Notes: generated by a model not told the origin, from the letters alone. A stretch of DNA of 64,000 nucleotides from Neurospora crassa OR74A (GCF_000182925.2 NC_026503.1:1302001-1366000), one strand, 5' to 3'; shown: positions 11,361 to 23,126, counted from the first letter of the stretch. Numbers and translations: made by a program.

Positions 11361-12199
11361 GATGATGGGTGTTGTAGGCGTAGGTCAAGGCAGCAGAAGG
11401 ATGGTTGTGGTGACTAAAGAAATGAATTGAGGTGATGACAAGCGATGATAAGTATAGCAGTGATTTTGACCTGGCAGTTAGGTAAAACTATTGCATCAAG
11501 TATTTATGTGTTGTCGTTCATCCGAGGAACTTCACACCGAATACCACCAAATGGAAAATGGCCAGTGGGCTACTGTGTAAGCTGCCCCATCGGACAACCT
11601 TTCGGCAGTGCCCAACGGTTTCCACCTCGATGAAGATAATTTCCTTAAATGGGATACTCCATCTACCTACCTACATTTGCAGATTGACAGCTGGTGATGT
11701 GACCTCAGCTTCAGCAGAGCATACCCAATCCAGCCAAATGTTTCTTTGTACTCGAGCCTCGTGGTTGGCTGTTTTCCACTTCTTTGCTTCTGTCACATGT
11801 TGATGTTGATGTGTTTCGAAGATCAAGCTTTCCTTTTCTGGAATAACACGCTTGCGCAGTACTTCGCTGGCACGGCGTGGACCCTTAAAAGACAACTGTC
11901 GAGTTTGCGCTAAGGAAACCATCATAGAGGAGCATCAGAACTGGAGCCCCGCACTCTTGACGAGATGGACGTAGATGGGCAGGATGGGGAAGACATGACT
12001 GTTGGCAGTTGGTGCGATCATGAAGTTTGTAGGCCTGCCTATAAGTATCGACTTGAACCTTCGCATCGATCGTGTTAAATCGCCAGTCATCACCACAATT
12101 CTTATCCTTAACCGCAACCAACACTATCAAGCCTCTCTTGATCACACAAGCAAACACTTCCGCTCTTTCTCTCTGGGACGTACCTTTCAGCACGTCACC
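11361..12199. promoter_or_regulatory. Shared divergent promoter of the two helical genes
   Basis: The 839 bp between the start codons contain the promoters of both genes, suggesting co-regulation. The ORFs crossing it have no domain signal. No clear operator-like repeat was seen. Confidence 0.5.
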
Positions 12200-15131
12200 A
12201 TGCCTTCCGATGCCCAAGATCTCCAGGTCGTCCTGGCCGCCCAGGAAAAGCGAGAGCTCGCTCCCAACGTCTCCTCTCAAGTAATTAACGAGATGAAGAG
12301 CAGTCTCATCTTCCAATTTGACTGGGCACAGCTGCTCCAGGCCGCGCCCACATCCATCAGCTGTATGGGAGCCTGTTTCGTTGCTAGCTCGAGCCCGAAC
12401 GCTGTTGTTCACCTTGAACCGCCCAAGGATAAGGGGTTCCAATACTTGAGGTATGTCAAAAAGTGCACAGATCTTCCACCGCTGTGACTGAGACTGACCA
12501 AACAAACAAAAGGTACACCTCGGTCCAAGCCAATCTTGTTGAGTGCGGTAACATGGGCCGCATGGCATTTATTGCAGCGGAGAATGGCATGGGTAGGATT
12601 CAGATGACCTCGACAATCATCAACGGCAAGGTCAGTCGTACGATCTCCACAAGCCTGTACTAGATACCCGTGGAGATAGGATGCCTTTTTAACTCATCTC
12701 CACTCTCTCACAGATGGAGATGGGTCAGAATGGCACCCTATCTCCACGGGTAGTGCATCGCTGGATCCCCCAGCGCGCAGCGTACCAACGAACTTATGTA
12801 CCCTTGAAGTGATGAGAACTGACAGCCAATGGATAATTGGATAGATCAACGACATCGTGGCCATCATTGGCGAGCCCGAGTCCGCCAAGAAGATGTTGCG
12901 CCCGCAGCTAAACACTCTGAAGGAAGGATCAACCACTTGTCTCGACGAAGCGAAGAAAATGGACAAGATGTTCGAGGATTGGCTCTTGTACGTTTGCGAG
13001 ATGCACGCAGCTTGCGTCCAACAGGAAAACACCACTAGAGAAGCTATCCTGAGCAATGAGATCTGCGTCGCTGCCGAGCAAACCCGCTTGGACTATCAGA
13101 AGTCGACCGTTGAAGAAGCCGAGAAGGCCTTCAAAATGATGGGAAAACAGGTTGAGACGGCTTCTGAGGCTTTCAAGAAGGCCTCGGACCAGTTCCCCAC
13201 TGGGTAAGAAAGCTGCTTTTCCCTAGACATCAAGGTCGCCAGGGCGTTGTTGCTGACCAAACTTTCTGTAGTTGGGATATCATGGGCCAGCAGATTGTCG
13301 GTGACTTGGTAGGAGCCGTCACAAACCTGGGCAACTCATTTGCCCATGCCTTCATTTCCAACCTCAACCCAGTCGCCAAGGTCGAGGCAGGTGCTTCCAT
13401 TGTCGGAGGCTTTCTCAACCCCCATAAAAAGGACGAGTCTACACCCGAAGTTCCGGTGTCAGACCCTGTCCCACCGACCGCCGCGCCCAAGAATGCTACT
13501 GACCCAGCATACGTCGAAGCCGTTCGGCTTGACCACATCCTAGCCATCCTGCATGTTATTGTCAGTGGGAAGAACACGGAGGGGAATATTGATTGGGAAC
13601 AAGCTCGTAGTGGCGGAACTGGGGTAGATTCCAAGAAGAACAGCATCGGCTATGTGCAGACGATGTTGGAGGACGCAAAGACACGCTTCTCTCAGGTGGC
13701 TACGACGTCCGATCCCAGCCAAACGTTGTCTACCATCATTGATGTGTCTCTCCAGGTACAGTTTCAGCTTGGATACACAGATTGCGTTCTTTTCTGAAAG
13801 AGATAACTAACCTTGAATAACACACACCGTAGGTCGCCACTGGAATCAACGACCAAGTCAAAAAGTCCGGCAGCATGTCATCAGAGTGGCCGGCCAAAGA
13901 CTCTGAAATTGTCAAGAAGTGGCAGGCAGATTTTGCCGCGCAATATCCGAAGGCAAACACTCTCATCGCGACGGCCAAAACCATTCCAGGTGTTGCCTCC
14001 AATGGTGTATGTACCCCTCCTTTTCAGTCTACCCGTATTTTTTTTCGAAAATGCCACAGAGCTAACACGGCCATGGCCATAGATCCCTTTGATGTCTGAC
14101 GCGGAACAGCGCACTGCACAGATCAGTGCCAAGAGTGCTCAGGCGCAGGCGCTGCTGGAAACCGCGAAGAACAGACTGACAACGACACAGCAGATGCTGA
14201 CGACTGCCCAAGATAACTATATCAAATCCACCGACATGCTTTTGGAGCAGAAGAACAAGCTGGGCCAGATCCAGGCTACTCTTACCAAGCTGACCAAGGA
14301 AAACGTTTCTCTTGTATGTCCATACCATACTCGGTCATGGCGATGCCAGTCCCGGGATTCGGAAGGATTGCTGACTTGTGTGTATTGAACAGGCCGAGAT
14401 CAAGCGGGTCCTCATCGAGTGTATCAAGCTCATCATCAACCTCAAGGAGCAAGTAACCAACTTGGTTCGCTTCTTCAAAGCCATGGAGTCACTTGTTGAA
14501 ATGTGCATCCGCTTCCACGTCGATCCTTTCCTCGAGACCGTCAACCTGATTGTTGCCGCTGACGGCACTGATCCATACAAGGACCTGAAGATTGGCAACT
14601 ACACTTACACCGACTTCCAGCGCTCGCAGCTGTACAGCGCGGCCGTGACGATGCGAGCGTACTTTGGCGTCTTTGGCGACATTGCCAAAATGTGGGTACA
14701 ACTCTCCAAGGACAGCATCATGCCGGGCCTCAAAATGTGCGACGAGCTCTCGGTCACGCTCGGTGACCAGGACGCATCGGCGCAGATGAAGAAGAAGATT
14801 GCCGTCCTCAACCAATGGGCGACGGATGCGGTCGAGCAGGTGCAGAAGCTTGCGCAGGATAAACAGCGGGAGATCATGAACGGCATGGACTCCCGCATCC
14901 AGGACGTGGCCGAGACAACGTCCCAGATCACGCCCCTGCCCGCGTCGACGGTCAAGGCTATCACCGACGGTACGGATGTCACCAAGCAGGCGGCGCAGAC
15001 GAACATCAAGGAGAAGTCTGAGAGCAACCCTCTTAGCAGATTCGGTAAGTCCGCGGCCCTTCCTTGCCTCCTTGCCGTGAAAGAGTAAAACAACCGACTG
15101 ACAAAATCTGTTAGCCATCATCGATGACTAA
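12200..15131 (+). CDS. Large helical protein with hydrophobic segment (helical gene 2)
   Basis: Eight exons keep frame throughout: 12200-12450, 12513-12630, 12845-13203, 13272-13755, 13833-14006, 14083-14313, 14393-15044 and 15115-15131, giving 761 residues. No named family is recognised. The first third is mixed, then helical (GEPESAKKMLRPQLNTL onward). Residues about 244-290 are amphipathic to hydrophobic: IMGQQIVGDLVGAVTNLGNS, then KVEAGASIVGGFL. The second half returns to long helices rich in Ala, Gln and Lys (QISAKSAQAQALLETAKNRL, then MLLEQKNKLGQIQATLTKL). Together with its divergent partner it looks like a two-component helical system, possibly membrane-active; this is inference. Intron 2 is unusually long (214 bp) because it holds an 88-bp hairpin element. 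The last exon encodes only IIDD after a split Ala codon. Confidence 0.8.
12665..12752. repeat. 88-bp hairpin, MITE-like, within intron 2
   Basis: Outer arms 12665-12685 and 12732-12752 are inverted repeats matching at 20 of 21 positions. An inner pair (around CATCTCCA and TGGAGATG) extends the fold toward the centre. TA flanks both ends of the CCCGTGG/CCACGGG arms, as expected for a TA target duplication of a Tc1/mariner-type miniature element. It lies wholly inside the intron, so splicing would remove it. Confidence 0.6.
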
Positions 15132-15414
15132 GGGGCTAAGCTGGAGCAATCTACTATGCCGGAGGTAGAATATGGATGATTGCCTTTCGAAGGAATCCGT
15201 AGTTGAGGATTTCGAGCATATTTAAGTCGTTTGTGAATCGTGATCCTTGCAAGAACGTCAGATTTGAAAAAAAAAAACAAATACAATGCAAGTTCCTTGG
15301 ACAGATTGATCGTGGCAGTAAAGTGGACAAACTGCATTCCAGAAAAACCAACCGGCTGTTCCCAAGTCAGTTTACCGTCGTCTATAACAAAAAGAACTGA
15401 AAAAAGAAAGAAAA

Positions 15415-15534
15415 AACATACAACACCAGGGATTCGCTGGTCGTCACCGACCCAACTACTAGTCTGGCCCTCACTGGCTTATCTATGGGAGAGCGGACGG
15501 GATCCCGAGTTTTCCAGTGGGTATGGTCGTATGT
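15415..15534 (-). rRNA. 5S ribosomal RNA gene (right copy, inverted)
   Basis: This is the reverse complement of the copy at 9530-9649, identical over the full 120 bp by eye, ending in a T-run on its own strand. A TATAT motif lies about 25-30 bp upstream of its 5' end (plus-strand 15559-15564), the position where Neurospora 5S genes are known to need a TATA box. The pair forms inverted repeats about 5.8 kb apart. Confidence 0.9.
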
Positions 15535-16866
15535 GCTTATTGAGGGCTGTTCTCAGACTTATATGAGAGAGCTCTGGTTGTACTTCTCTTTAGATTCTTT
15601 GACTGGGTCCGTGAGTAACACCGTCGGGGAATCCCAGTTGACAAGACACATCTTGGTTGACAGCGGCTGTACGATGACGCGAATCCATCCATCCGTCAAC
15701 GATGGACCATGGAGGCGTCTTGCTTGGATGCTGGCGATTTTCGAGCAGAGTCTCCAGGACAGATGGATGGATGGAGCAAGTCTTGTCGCAATATCGAAGG
15801 TTCACCGGTTGCTGTTGTGATTGCTCGTGTCGATAGGAGGGAAGCAGGCCATTCAAGTCGGGAAACGTCTGGAATGGGTCGATTTCGGGGAGTTTCGAGT
15901 CCCATTCGGCGCCATTCAGGGCAACATGGAACATTCCATTGCGGGATCGTCAGTCATCGGAAGGTTGAAGTGAAGTTGAGTTGAGTTGAAATGTGCAACG
16001 GTCCATGCGACGGAACCTTCTCCGTCGGCAGTTTCCATTCCTTCGTTACTTGGGGCGGAAGTGGGTAGCGGGGTTAGGTTAGCTGCCCGGTCTTGGCCAG
16101 TTTTACCGCTGTGGCGCCCGCGTGTGTCCGACCCCCATGGACCCACCCGAGTACCTTTCTACCTTTCCAGATGGGGTCAGCAGGTCCACTGCCTCAGGGC
16201 GATCCATTACAGGAAGGCGGGGAACGACGGGAAATGGCCCCATGTCATCGCTATCAGGTCCACTCGGATAGTGACTCTGGCTCCCAGCAATCGTCGAGTG
16301 CCGGGCCAGGTATTGGACGGTCGGCCAGCGGTATGTATGCACCTACAAGGAGAAGGGAACTGAAGGGAAGCTCCAAGTGGAAGCTCTCCTGCGTGCATTC
16401 CATGGATGGATCACGGTGCTAGGTAGTGTACAAGTCCGAATGGTGGTGATAGGGGGCAACGAATGGATCTGATCTTCCATTCAAATAGACGGCAATGGAA
16501 TGGGTGCCCCTCCTCCTCCTCCTCATCATCATCATCTGTCATCACCACATCGCACATCCCCCCCCCTTCGCGCACACACATCCCATCACGCCGTCACCAC
16601 GACTGCGCCCTGAAACCCAAACGACGATCCAGTGATCTCAGCTCTCCAACTGGTTCCGGGCCGGACTTGGTCCATTAAGTTGACCCCCGTTTCTCGCTGC
16701 ATCCAATCTTGTTACTTTGTACTCCCCATTGTTTGCTATCTTCTTTGATCTCTCTTTCCCGCCCCCTTCGAGATCAAAATATCATCAAGCGCCATACTAG
16801 CTACCCATTCCGTGAACCTTCAACGCTTTCTCGACTCCCTTGTGTATGTAGATTGCTCTCTTTGCG
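15535..16866. other. Intergenic upstream of septin-like gene
   Basis: It includes the upstream TATA of the right 5S gene. A pyrimidine-rich leader begins near 16500 and includes a CCT/CAT-rich simple stretch at about 16507-16535. No ORF shows a recognisable domain. Confidence 0.6.
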
Positions 16867-19409
16867 ATGCGCTCAAACAACGATGCCTTCGGGCGACCTC
16901 GCGGCTCCGACAATGACATCCCGTCTTTACGTCTACCGCCGGCGCCGCAAATGACGTTTTGCTTTGGCGATGAATCTTCAGTTGGTCCTCTGACGGGAAA
17001 TCAGCCATCGTCGTTCGCTGGCCCGCACCGACACTTGCGCGACAACAAGAAGAAAACTCACGCTGTTGTCGAGGGCTCCGAAGCCCACCACGGACGGGCT
17101 CGGGGTCTCTCCCATAATCGACACAATCCCCATCATAGCAGCACCCCAGAGCCAGAGAAGGAGACCGGCGCAAGCGGGAGCACGAGCACAAGAACGCAAT
17201 CCAAACACCAGCACAAAAGCCACACTCCAAACCAGATACTTGACACCCTAGACCACGTTATCGAAGACGCTGTTTATCCCAGGCCATCCTCTGCCACCCC
17301 GTCCAACGATTTGTCTCAAGCACCCTTTAGCCCCTTTCTTTTTAGCACAGGTCCTGCGTCCGCTGTCAGTGACACATCGTCGCGGCGCAATTCCATATGC
17401 TGCCTCTCCGACGATTTTGACATGGCCAGTATTCCGCACAGCGTCCACCCGGACGAGATCAACACCGAACTCGAAAATCGTTATCTCGAATCTAGCATGA
17501 TGGACAGCGGTAGTGATCCCCAGCTCATCATGCCGAGCATCAAGATGCCCAGCCGGCGACCCTTTACCGACCAAGGAAAGAGCATGGGCCGGCTCAAGGT
17601 CCTGATTGCCGGCGACAGCGGCGTCGGAAAGACTTCGTTGATCAAGGCTATCGTTCAGTCTTGCGAACACATTGTGCATGTTGATCCAATCACTCCGTCA
17701 CCCATGTCACCCCAACCTAGCTTGAAGAACTCGGTGACTCTAAAAGGAAAACAGACTAAAGGCGGTTCAAGGTCAAGCAGTAGGCGACAAAGCTCGAATG
17801 GCACAAGCCAAATCACCGAAGTCTATGCCAGCACAAAACCATACCCTCAGTGGTGGTCCGAGATCGATGACCTTAACGTGCTGAAACGGAGAAAGAGCAT
17901 GGGGGAGACCGTCTTGGATCGTAATATTTGCTTTGTCGATACTCCTGGCTATGGGAGTGGATCGTCTGTATGTTGTCTCTATTTGCGCCGGATTGGATTA
18001 TGCTGACTTTTCCGGCCAGAGTATGGATACCATCACGCCTGTGGTGCAGTATATCGAATCCCAGATGCAGCGCATGAACGTCAACGCTCTCAATGATGGA
18101 GATATGTTGAACATGCTGGGTGGAGAGGGTGGTGTCCAGATTGATGTTGTTTTCTACCTGGTTTCAAACAGTAAGAGATCCAGGTTGAAAACCAAAGGAC
18201 CTAAAACTAACACCTCTACTAGGACTTCGTCCTGTTGATATCGCCTACCTTAACCATCTCAGCCCTCTCACGAACATCATCTTCCTCCTGTCTCAGGCCG
18301 ACCTGATGTCACCCGAGCAAATATCAGCCAGCAAGGAACAAATCCAGGCTCAACTCCGAGAAGCAAACATCCGCCCCTTTTCTTTCTCCATCACGCCCTC
18401 AACAACGGCATCTTCATCAACACTCTCTCCCTCGCCTCCCGACCCCGCAGAACAGGGCGTATATGCCATCTCCAGCGCCGCCGGCACCGACTACGACATG
18501 ATGGACGCAAGTCTTCTTATGAGCACAGACTATGTCGAGCCTCTGGTACCATCTGAACTTTCCCGGCTTGTCGAGCGCGTCTTCAGTCCCGACGGCGCCT
18601 CCTGGCTTCGCCATTCGGCAGCCCGTAAGTACGTCCAATGGCGCAAGAAATTAGTCTCTGAAAGATCAGCTGTTCCGTCTCCCACATCGCCTAGCAGTGT
18701 CTTTTCGCTATCTCCGTCATCCCATAACCCCCGCTCCGGCGGCGCCGCATCCTCCTTCCTCAACAGATACAATACCTCCGGTCCTATCGGCGCCACCTCG
18801 TCGTATGCTCTCGCCCGCATAACGGACCACACCCAGCGCGAGGAGAGACTGGCCCAAGTAAGACTGGCCAACTGGGCCACCGAGCTGCAGAAGAGCCTGG
18901 CACAAGAGCGGGCACAATACGAAGCTCTGGCGCGCAACGAACGGGCAGTCTGGTTGACCGAGAAAATCGGCGAATGCGTCATTGACGGAACCCTGATTCC
19001 TATCCCTTCCACAAGCAGTAGGGACAGGAGCGGCTCGAGCAGGAGCCTCAGCACAAGAAGAAGAAGGGGGGATACTCGACAGGGTACTACCGATTGGCAG
19101 CAGCAGCAGCAGGAAATGGGACTTTTCGGATTCGGTTTTCACAGTTACGGTCACGGTCATGGTTACGGTCATCGTCAGCACCAGCAGCAGCAATACCAGC
19201 AACACAGGTACCAAAAGCAGAGACAGAGGGAAACGGATCCCCTGGGCCTGATGGAGATTGCGGATGAATTGATGTATAAGAGCCTCATTGCGCTGGAGGT
19301 TTTGGGAAGCTTGGGGGTCCTGGGCGGACTGGCTATTTGGGTTGGGAGGAATATGCAATTGCAGCCGCTAGAGTGGTTTGTGGGAGAGTGGAATCGGATT
19401 TGGCGGTGA
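16867..19409 (+). CDS. Septin-like GTPase with C-terminal membrane segment
   Basis: Three exons (16867-17967, 18020-18170, 18223-19409) give 812 residues. A disordered Ser/His/Pro-rich N-terminus of about 235 residues precedes the GTPase fold: P-loop GDSGVGKTS at 249-257, DTPGYGSG at 358-365, and SQAD (G4; KAD in classic septins) at 441-444. The helix ITPVVQYIESQMQR after the DTPG loop is septin-like. The C-terminal part carries a helical region (TDHTQREERLAQVRLANWATE), a His/Gln-rich repeat, and a hydrophobic stretch at about 771-792 (IALEVLGSLGVLGGLAIWVG) that reads as a transmembrane helix. Classical septins are soluble and polymerise at the cortex; a built-in membrane anchor would be unusual. 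Lysine missing from G4 suggests altered nucleotide specificity. Septin-family membership is inferred. Confidence 0.85.
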
Positions 19410-20898
19410 GTTACATACATACCTGAAAGACTCGGGGTGTAAATTGGGAATGGGGGAGAGGAATACACTTGAAGGAGAGTCGATAATGCAGGATAGTGGA
19501 GGATATATTACTGGTGGTATATTTCCTTTCTGGCTGTTGGGTTTTGGAGTGTTCCTCGGGGGTTGACACCGGTGGTTCGTCGAACTTGATGTTTCTGGGG
19601 ATACTCTTTTGGAAAAGCTTTGGTATACACATTATGAGTTATAATACGTTACAAGGAGGATTTACGATGGATGATTGGGATGGATAAATCATGTATATAA
19701 CGGGCCCTTGGACGGTTGGTTGATCTGGGAATGAATATGTATGTTCAGGTATGGTGTCATATACGGATGGGCTCTGGGCATGGTCAAGGGGCATGTAAAA
19801 ACATAGTCCGGCGGAGTTGAAATCATATTTATTCGATTCATACACAGGTTGATCCTCTGCTACTGGTAATAGTGATTGATTTGCAAATGGGTAAACGCAC
19901 CAGAGAAATGTGTCTTATTTATTGTTGTCATCCACCAACGTCCTCATTGATCTACCTTTACATACATCACCAACCTTTCATTTGGCTTAAATATCCGACC
20001 ACCTTAGTTACCATAATATCGTCTCTATAGAGCACGAATATCAATCACCATCTGGACCAAGAACTTGCCCTTCCTGCCTGACCAACATCTTTACAATTCT
20101 ACTACAAAATCCCCAAAGTTACCTTCCGGTAAAGGTATCAAACGAAGATAAGGAGCGAGAAAAGATTTTTTCTTCTCCCGTTATTTAATAATCACACACA
20201 ATGCAACCTTTCTAAATCTCAGAGCTAGGAAAAGGAGTGAGGAAAGAAGAATCTCCGTCAAGGTAGACTTTTTTTTCTTTTGCCAGTCACCCGGAGCACC
20301 AACTATTGGATTGCATTGGCGATCCACCCAGGGGTACCCAATACGCGAATCCATCCTCAAACACTCCCGGCTCTCGAAACGTACTATACCCTTCTCCCAA
20401 TTTCTGTTTATCAACTTCCAACAATCAGTTGACAATCCACAGGGCCGTCTCCCCCAAATTTCTACCCACTGGTACAATTATTACTGCGCATGACACTATA
20501 TACTCGTTGATCCTCCTCCCCATCCTCAACTTCGTTAGGTGAGTGTAACTTCAATGCTCTCTCCCTTCCTGGTCCTTCATCAACGCCTTTATTTCATCCA
20601 TCAACAAAGAAAGCATGCTCCAAATCGGCGTCAATAGTTATCTCCTCATCCACCCAATCAATAATCGTCCTCAATTATAATCCTCTTCGTCGCTGTCGTC
20701 TACCTCTTGTGCCCTTTCCCATTCGTCTAATAACGATGCTCTACTCTATCAACTCCATTCTTGCCCCTCATGGTGATGGTTCGATGATAAATCACCAGAA
20801 CTGATGAAATATGTAGGGCTGTATATAAGCCCCACTCGTGAGCCACATTCCCAGCAACCAAGACTACGACAGCTGATTTTCAAACAGTTGTAACATAA
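19410..20898. other. Intergenic between septin-like gene and tRNA-Asp
   Basis: AT-richer non-coding sequence. The ORFs present are short, lack domains and have poor codon character. Nothing further is seen. Confidence 0.6.
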
Positions 20899-20997
20899 TC
20901 TTCCGTAGTATAGTGGTCAGTATGTGAGCTTGTCAAGCTTGAACATCAAAATCAGTTCGATTCGCTCGAGACCCGGGTTCAATTCCCGGCGGGAGAG
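20899..20997 (+). tRNA. tRNA-Asp (GTC) with an intron
   Basis: The acceptor arms TCTTCCG and CGGGAGA pair (one G-U). The D-arm is GTATAGTGGTCAGTAT. The anticodon stem is TGAGC/GCTCG and the T-arm contains CGGGTTCAATTCCCG. The anticodon GTC sits in loop TTGTCA-C, interrupted after the base 3' of the anticodon by an intron of about 27 nt. Removing it leaves 72 nt, the usual size for tRNA-Asp. A T-run at about 21006-21015 is the Pol III terminator. Confidence 0.9.
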
Positions 20998-21545
20998 ACC
21001 ATCAATTTTTTTTTTCGTTTGTGGAAGATTTTGGAAGATGAAATCTGTTTTTTGTTTTTGCACTGTTTTGGTGGAGTGGGGGCCCTCGATCTTGTTCAAA
21101 CTCTATCTACTACTCTCTACATGTACGTTGGCAATTTGATCTCAGGTTTTTGTTCTATGTGTTTTGGTGTATTTTTTTACACTCCCTTGTTTGTTTCCTT
21201 ATTTCTCACTTAGTTTGCCCGTGAGCTGTCTTTCTTGCCTAGGGAGGATCCCACTCAGGGGTTATTCATGATGGTGGCATTTGGCGTTGTTGATACGGGG
21301 GAAGGCGGGAACAAAAGACACATTACGTGATTGTACCTTGTTGAGTACTCGGGGAAAAAAATCGGGTGTGAGCCTAAACTTTTATTTTTAATGGCAAAGT
21401 TGAGAGTAAACTCATATGACTACTCTATGGGCGATGGAAAAGTTGGGTATCATGATGTGCAAAGGAACAGTGACAGGACCGGAAACGCGACGAGATGGGA
21501 CGTAATGACCAGGACAACGGGCTGACCGGACAAGAGCAGAAGAAA
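20998..21545. other. Intergenic, tRNA terminator and J-protein 3' region
   Basis: It holds the tRNA T-run terminator, then the likely 3' untranslated region of the convergent J-protein gene. No ORF is supported. Confidence 0.6.
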
Positions 21546-22601
21546 CTATGACGACTGAGCTTGCGCTACCGCAGCTTCAGCCTCCTCTCGATTTCTCCGT
21601 TCTGCATCCCGCTTCGCCTGAGCGGCTTTCAGCCTTGCCATGGTAGCCGCGAAGCCACCACCACCGACTGCTGTTGGCTTCACAGGCTCGCCCGTAGCAG
21701 GAGCAGCTGGTTCCTTCGTCGGCGCTGGTGCTGGCTGTGGTGGTGGTGGTGGTTGGGCTGCCTTGTTTTCGTCAGCCTTTGACTCTTCTGCTCGTGTCGT
21801 GTTGGAGGTGGAGGGGGGTTTGTCTTGATTGTCCTTGTCCTTGTCCTTGTCCTTGTCCCTGCCCGAGCCCGCTTTCTTGTCTGCCTTTTTCCTCTCCTTT
21901 TCTGCTTTCCGTTGGCGCTTTTCTTCGAGCTTGCGTTCTAGCTCGGCAATCTTGGAGTCGTAATCAACTCCGCCTCCATTGACGTTGACGTTGACGTTGA
22001 CGCCGTCAGCTGCTGGAGGTTGTTCGCTACCAGCACCGGTCCCACCCATCTTCACATCCTCCTCTTTCTTCTTTTGTCGTTCCTTCTCGGCAGCCTCAGC
22101 AGCCTCGGCAGCACGCTCCCTCTCTTCCGCCTCCCTCATCAACCTCCTCCTCTCCTCCAACTTGGCCCTTCCCTTCCTCGCCATGGCCTCCACCTCCGCC
22201 GCCACTGCTTGTTTTCCCTTCTCCTCATCCACCTTTTGTCGTTTCGCCGCCTCTTCGCGCTGATGCAGCTCTTCTACAAGCTTTCTCCGACGCGCCGACA
22301 TGGCGTCCAGCGTCGCCTTCTTCTGCAGGATGGCGCGCATGCCATTGTCGTAGGCGGCGCGCGCCTCGGCGTGGATAAGCACATCGCGCGCGCGCTCGAG
22401 CCGTTCGTAGAGCAATGGGTCGTAGGCGTCACCGGCTTTGTCAGGGTGCGCGGTCAGGGCTTTGCGACGGAAGGCGCGCCGGAGGTCGGCTTCGGTGGAG
22501 GTGGCGTCGATTGGAATGGACTCGGAGGTGAGGAGGGCGAAGAGGTCGTCGCCGCGCGAGGCGGCGTCGGAGGCATATTTTATTAGGTCGTCGTTGTTCA
22601 T
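21546..22601 (-). CDS. J-domain protein, Cwf23/Cwc23 (DNAJC17)-like
   Basis: A single exon of 351 residues. The N-terminal J domain has the HPDK tripeptide-containing motif at residues 52-55 (ALTAHPDKAGD), preceded by LRRAFRRKAL and followed by LYERLERARDVLIHAEARAAYD, the helix III/IV pattern of this subfamily. A long charged coiled coil follows (MSARRRKLVEELHQREEAAK onward), then Lys/Asp and Pro/Ala-rich low complexity. J domain at the very N-terminus plus a basic coiled coil is the layout of the spliceosome-associated Cwf23/Cwc23/DNAJC17 group; J domains stimulate Hsp70 ATPase. The assignment to splicing is inference from layout; a general J-protein is possible. An RRM as in DNAJC17 is not evident. 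Confidence 0.85.
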   Translation of the reverse strand: MNNDDLIKYASDAASRGDDLFALLTSESIPIDATSTEADLRRAFRRKALTAHPDKAGDAYDPLLYERLERARDVLIHAEARAAYDNGMRAILQKKATLDAMSARRRKLVEELHQREEAAKRQKVDEEKGKQAVAAEVEAMARKGRAKLEERRRLMREAEERERAAEAAEAAEKERQKKKEEDVKMGGTGAGSEQPPAADGVNVNVNVNGGGVDYDSKIAELERKLEEKRQRKAEKERKKADKKAGSGRDKDKDKDKDNQDKPPSTSNTTRAEESKADENKAAQPPPPPQPAPAPTKEPAAPATGEPVKPTAVGGGGFAATMARLKAAQAKRDAERRNREEAEAAVAQAQSS

Positions 22602-23126
22602 GGTTTGTTTGTGGGCTTGCGGTTGAGATTGGTGGCGGGTAGTATGTGTTTTGCAGACGACGGTTTGGACTGTCGGGTTGGGGACCGGCCGGTCTGGGCT
22701 GGATTGGATGGTGGTGGATGATAGGAAAAAGAGAAAGAAGAGAAAAGAAGTGGAAAGTTTGGGTCAGTGGACTGGATGGAGCCGGTGACGTTGGATGGTA
22801 ATCTTCCGCTGAGAAAAATACCGCTGTATGGTGGCAGGTGTGAGAAAGTATCGTAACAGGCTGTAATTACGCACCCTGGATTTTATCACCCTCAGCCCTA
22901 CGCGATTCTCATGGGTCATCCCTTGTCATTTTTGGCTTTTCTCCTTCTGGCAACATTTTCAAGATCCTCACCAACTTCGACTGTGCCATTGTCGGACAGT
23001 GCTCATGATTCATCATTCGTTTTGACTCAACTAACTAACTAACAAAGCAAGGTATAGATTTCATCAAAGCTCCAAACGCCCTCCGCTCAATCTGACGCGC
23101 CATACGCAAATCTCTTATCGCTACCC
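22602..23126. other. Intergenic, J-protein promoter and dioxygenase 3' region
   Basis: About 525 bp separate the J-protein start from the stop of the dioxygenase upstream of it on the same strand. Tandem CTAA units occur near 23031-23044. No ORF is supported. Confidence 0.6.

Noticed and set aside
9528-15536. Terminal inverted repeats of a 6-kb DNA transposon
   Set aside because: The repeats are 5S rRNA genes with Pol III T-runs, there is no transposase between them, and no target duplication is visible.
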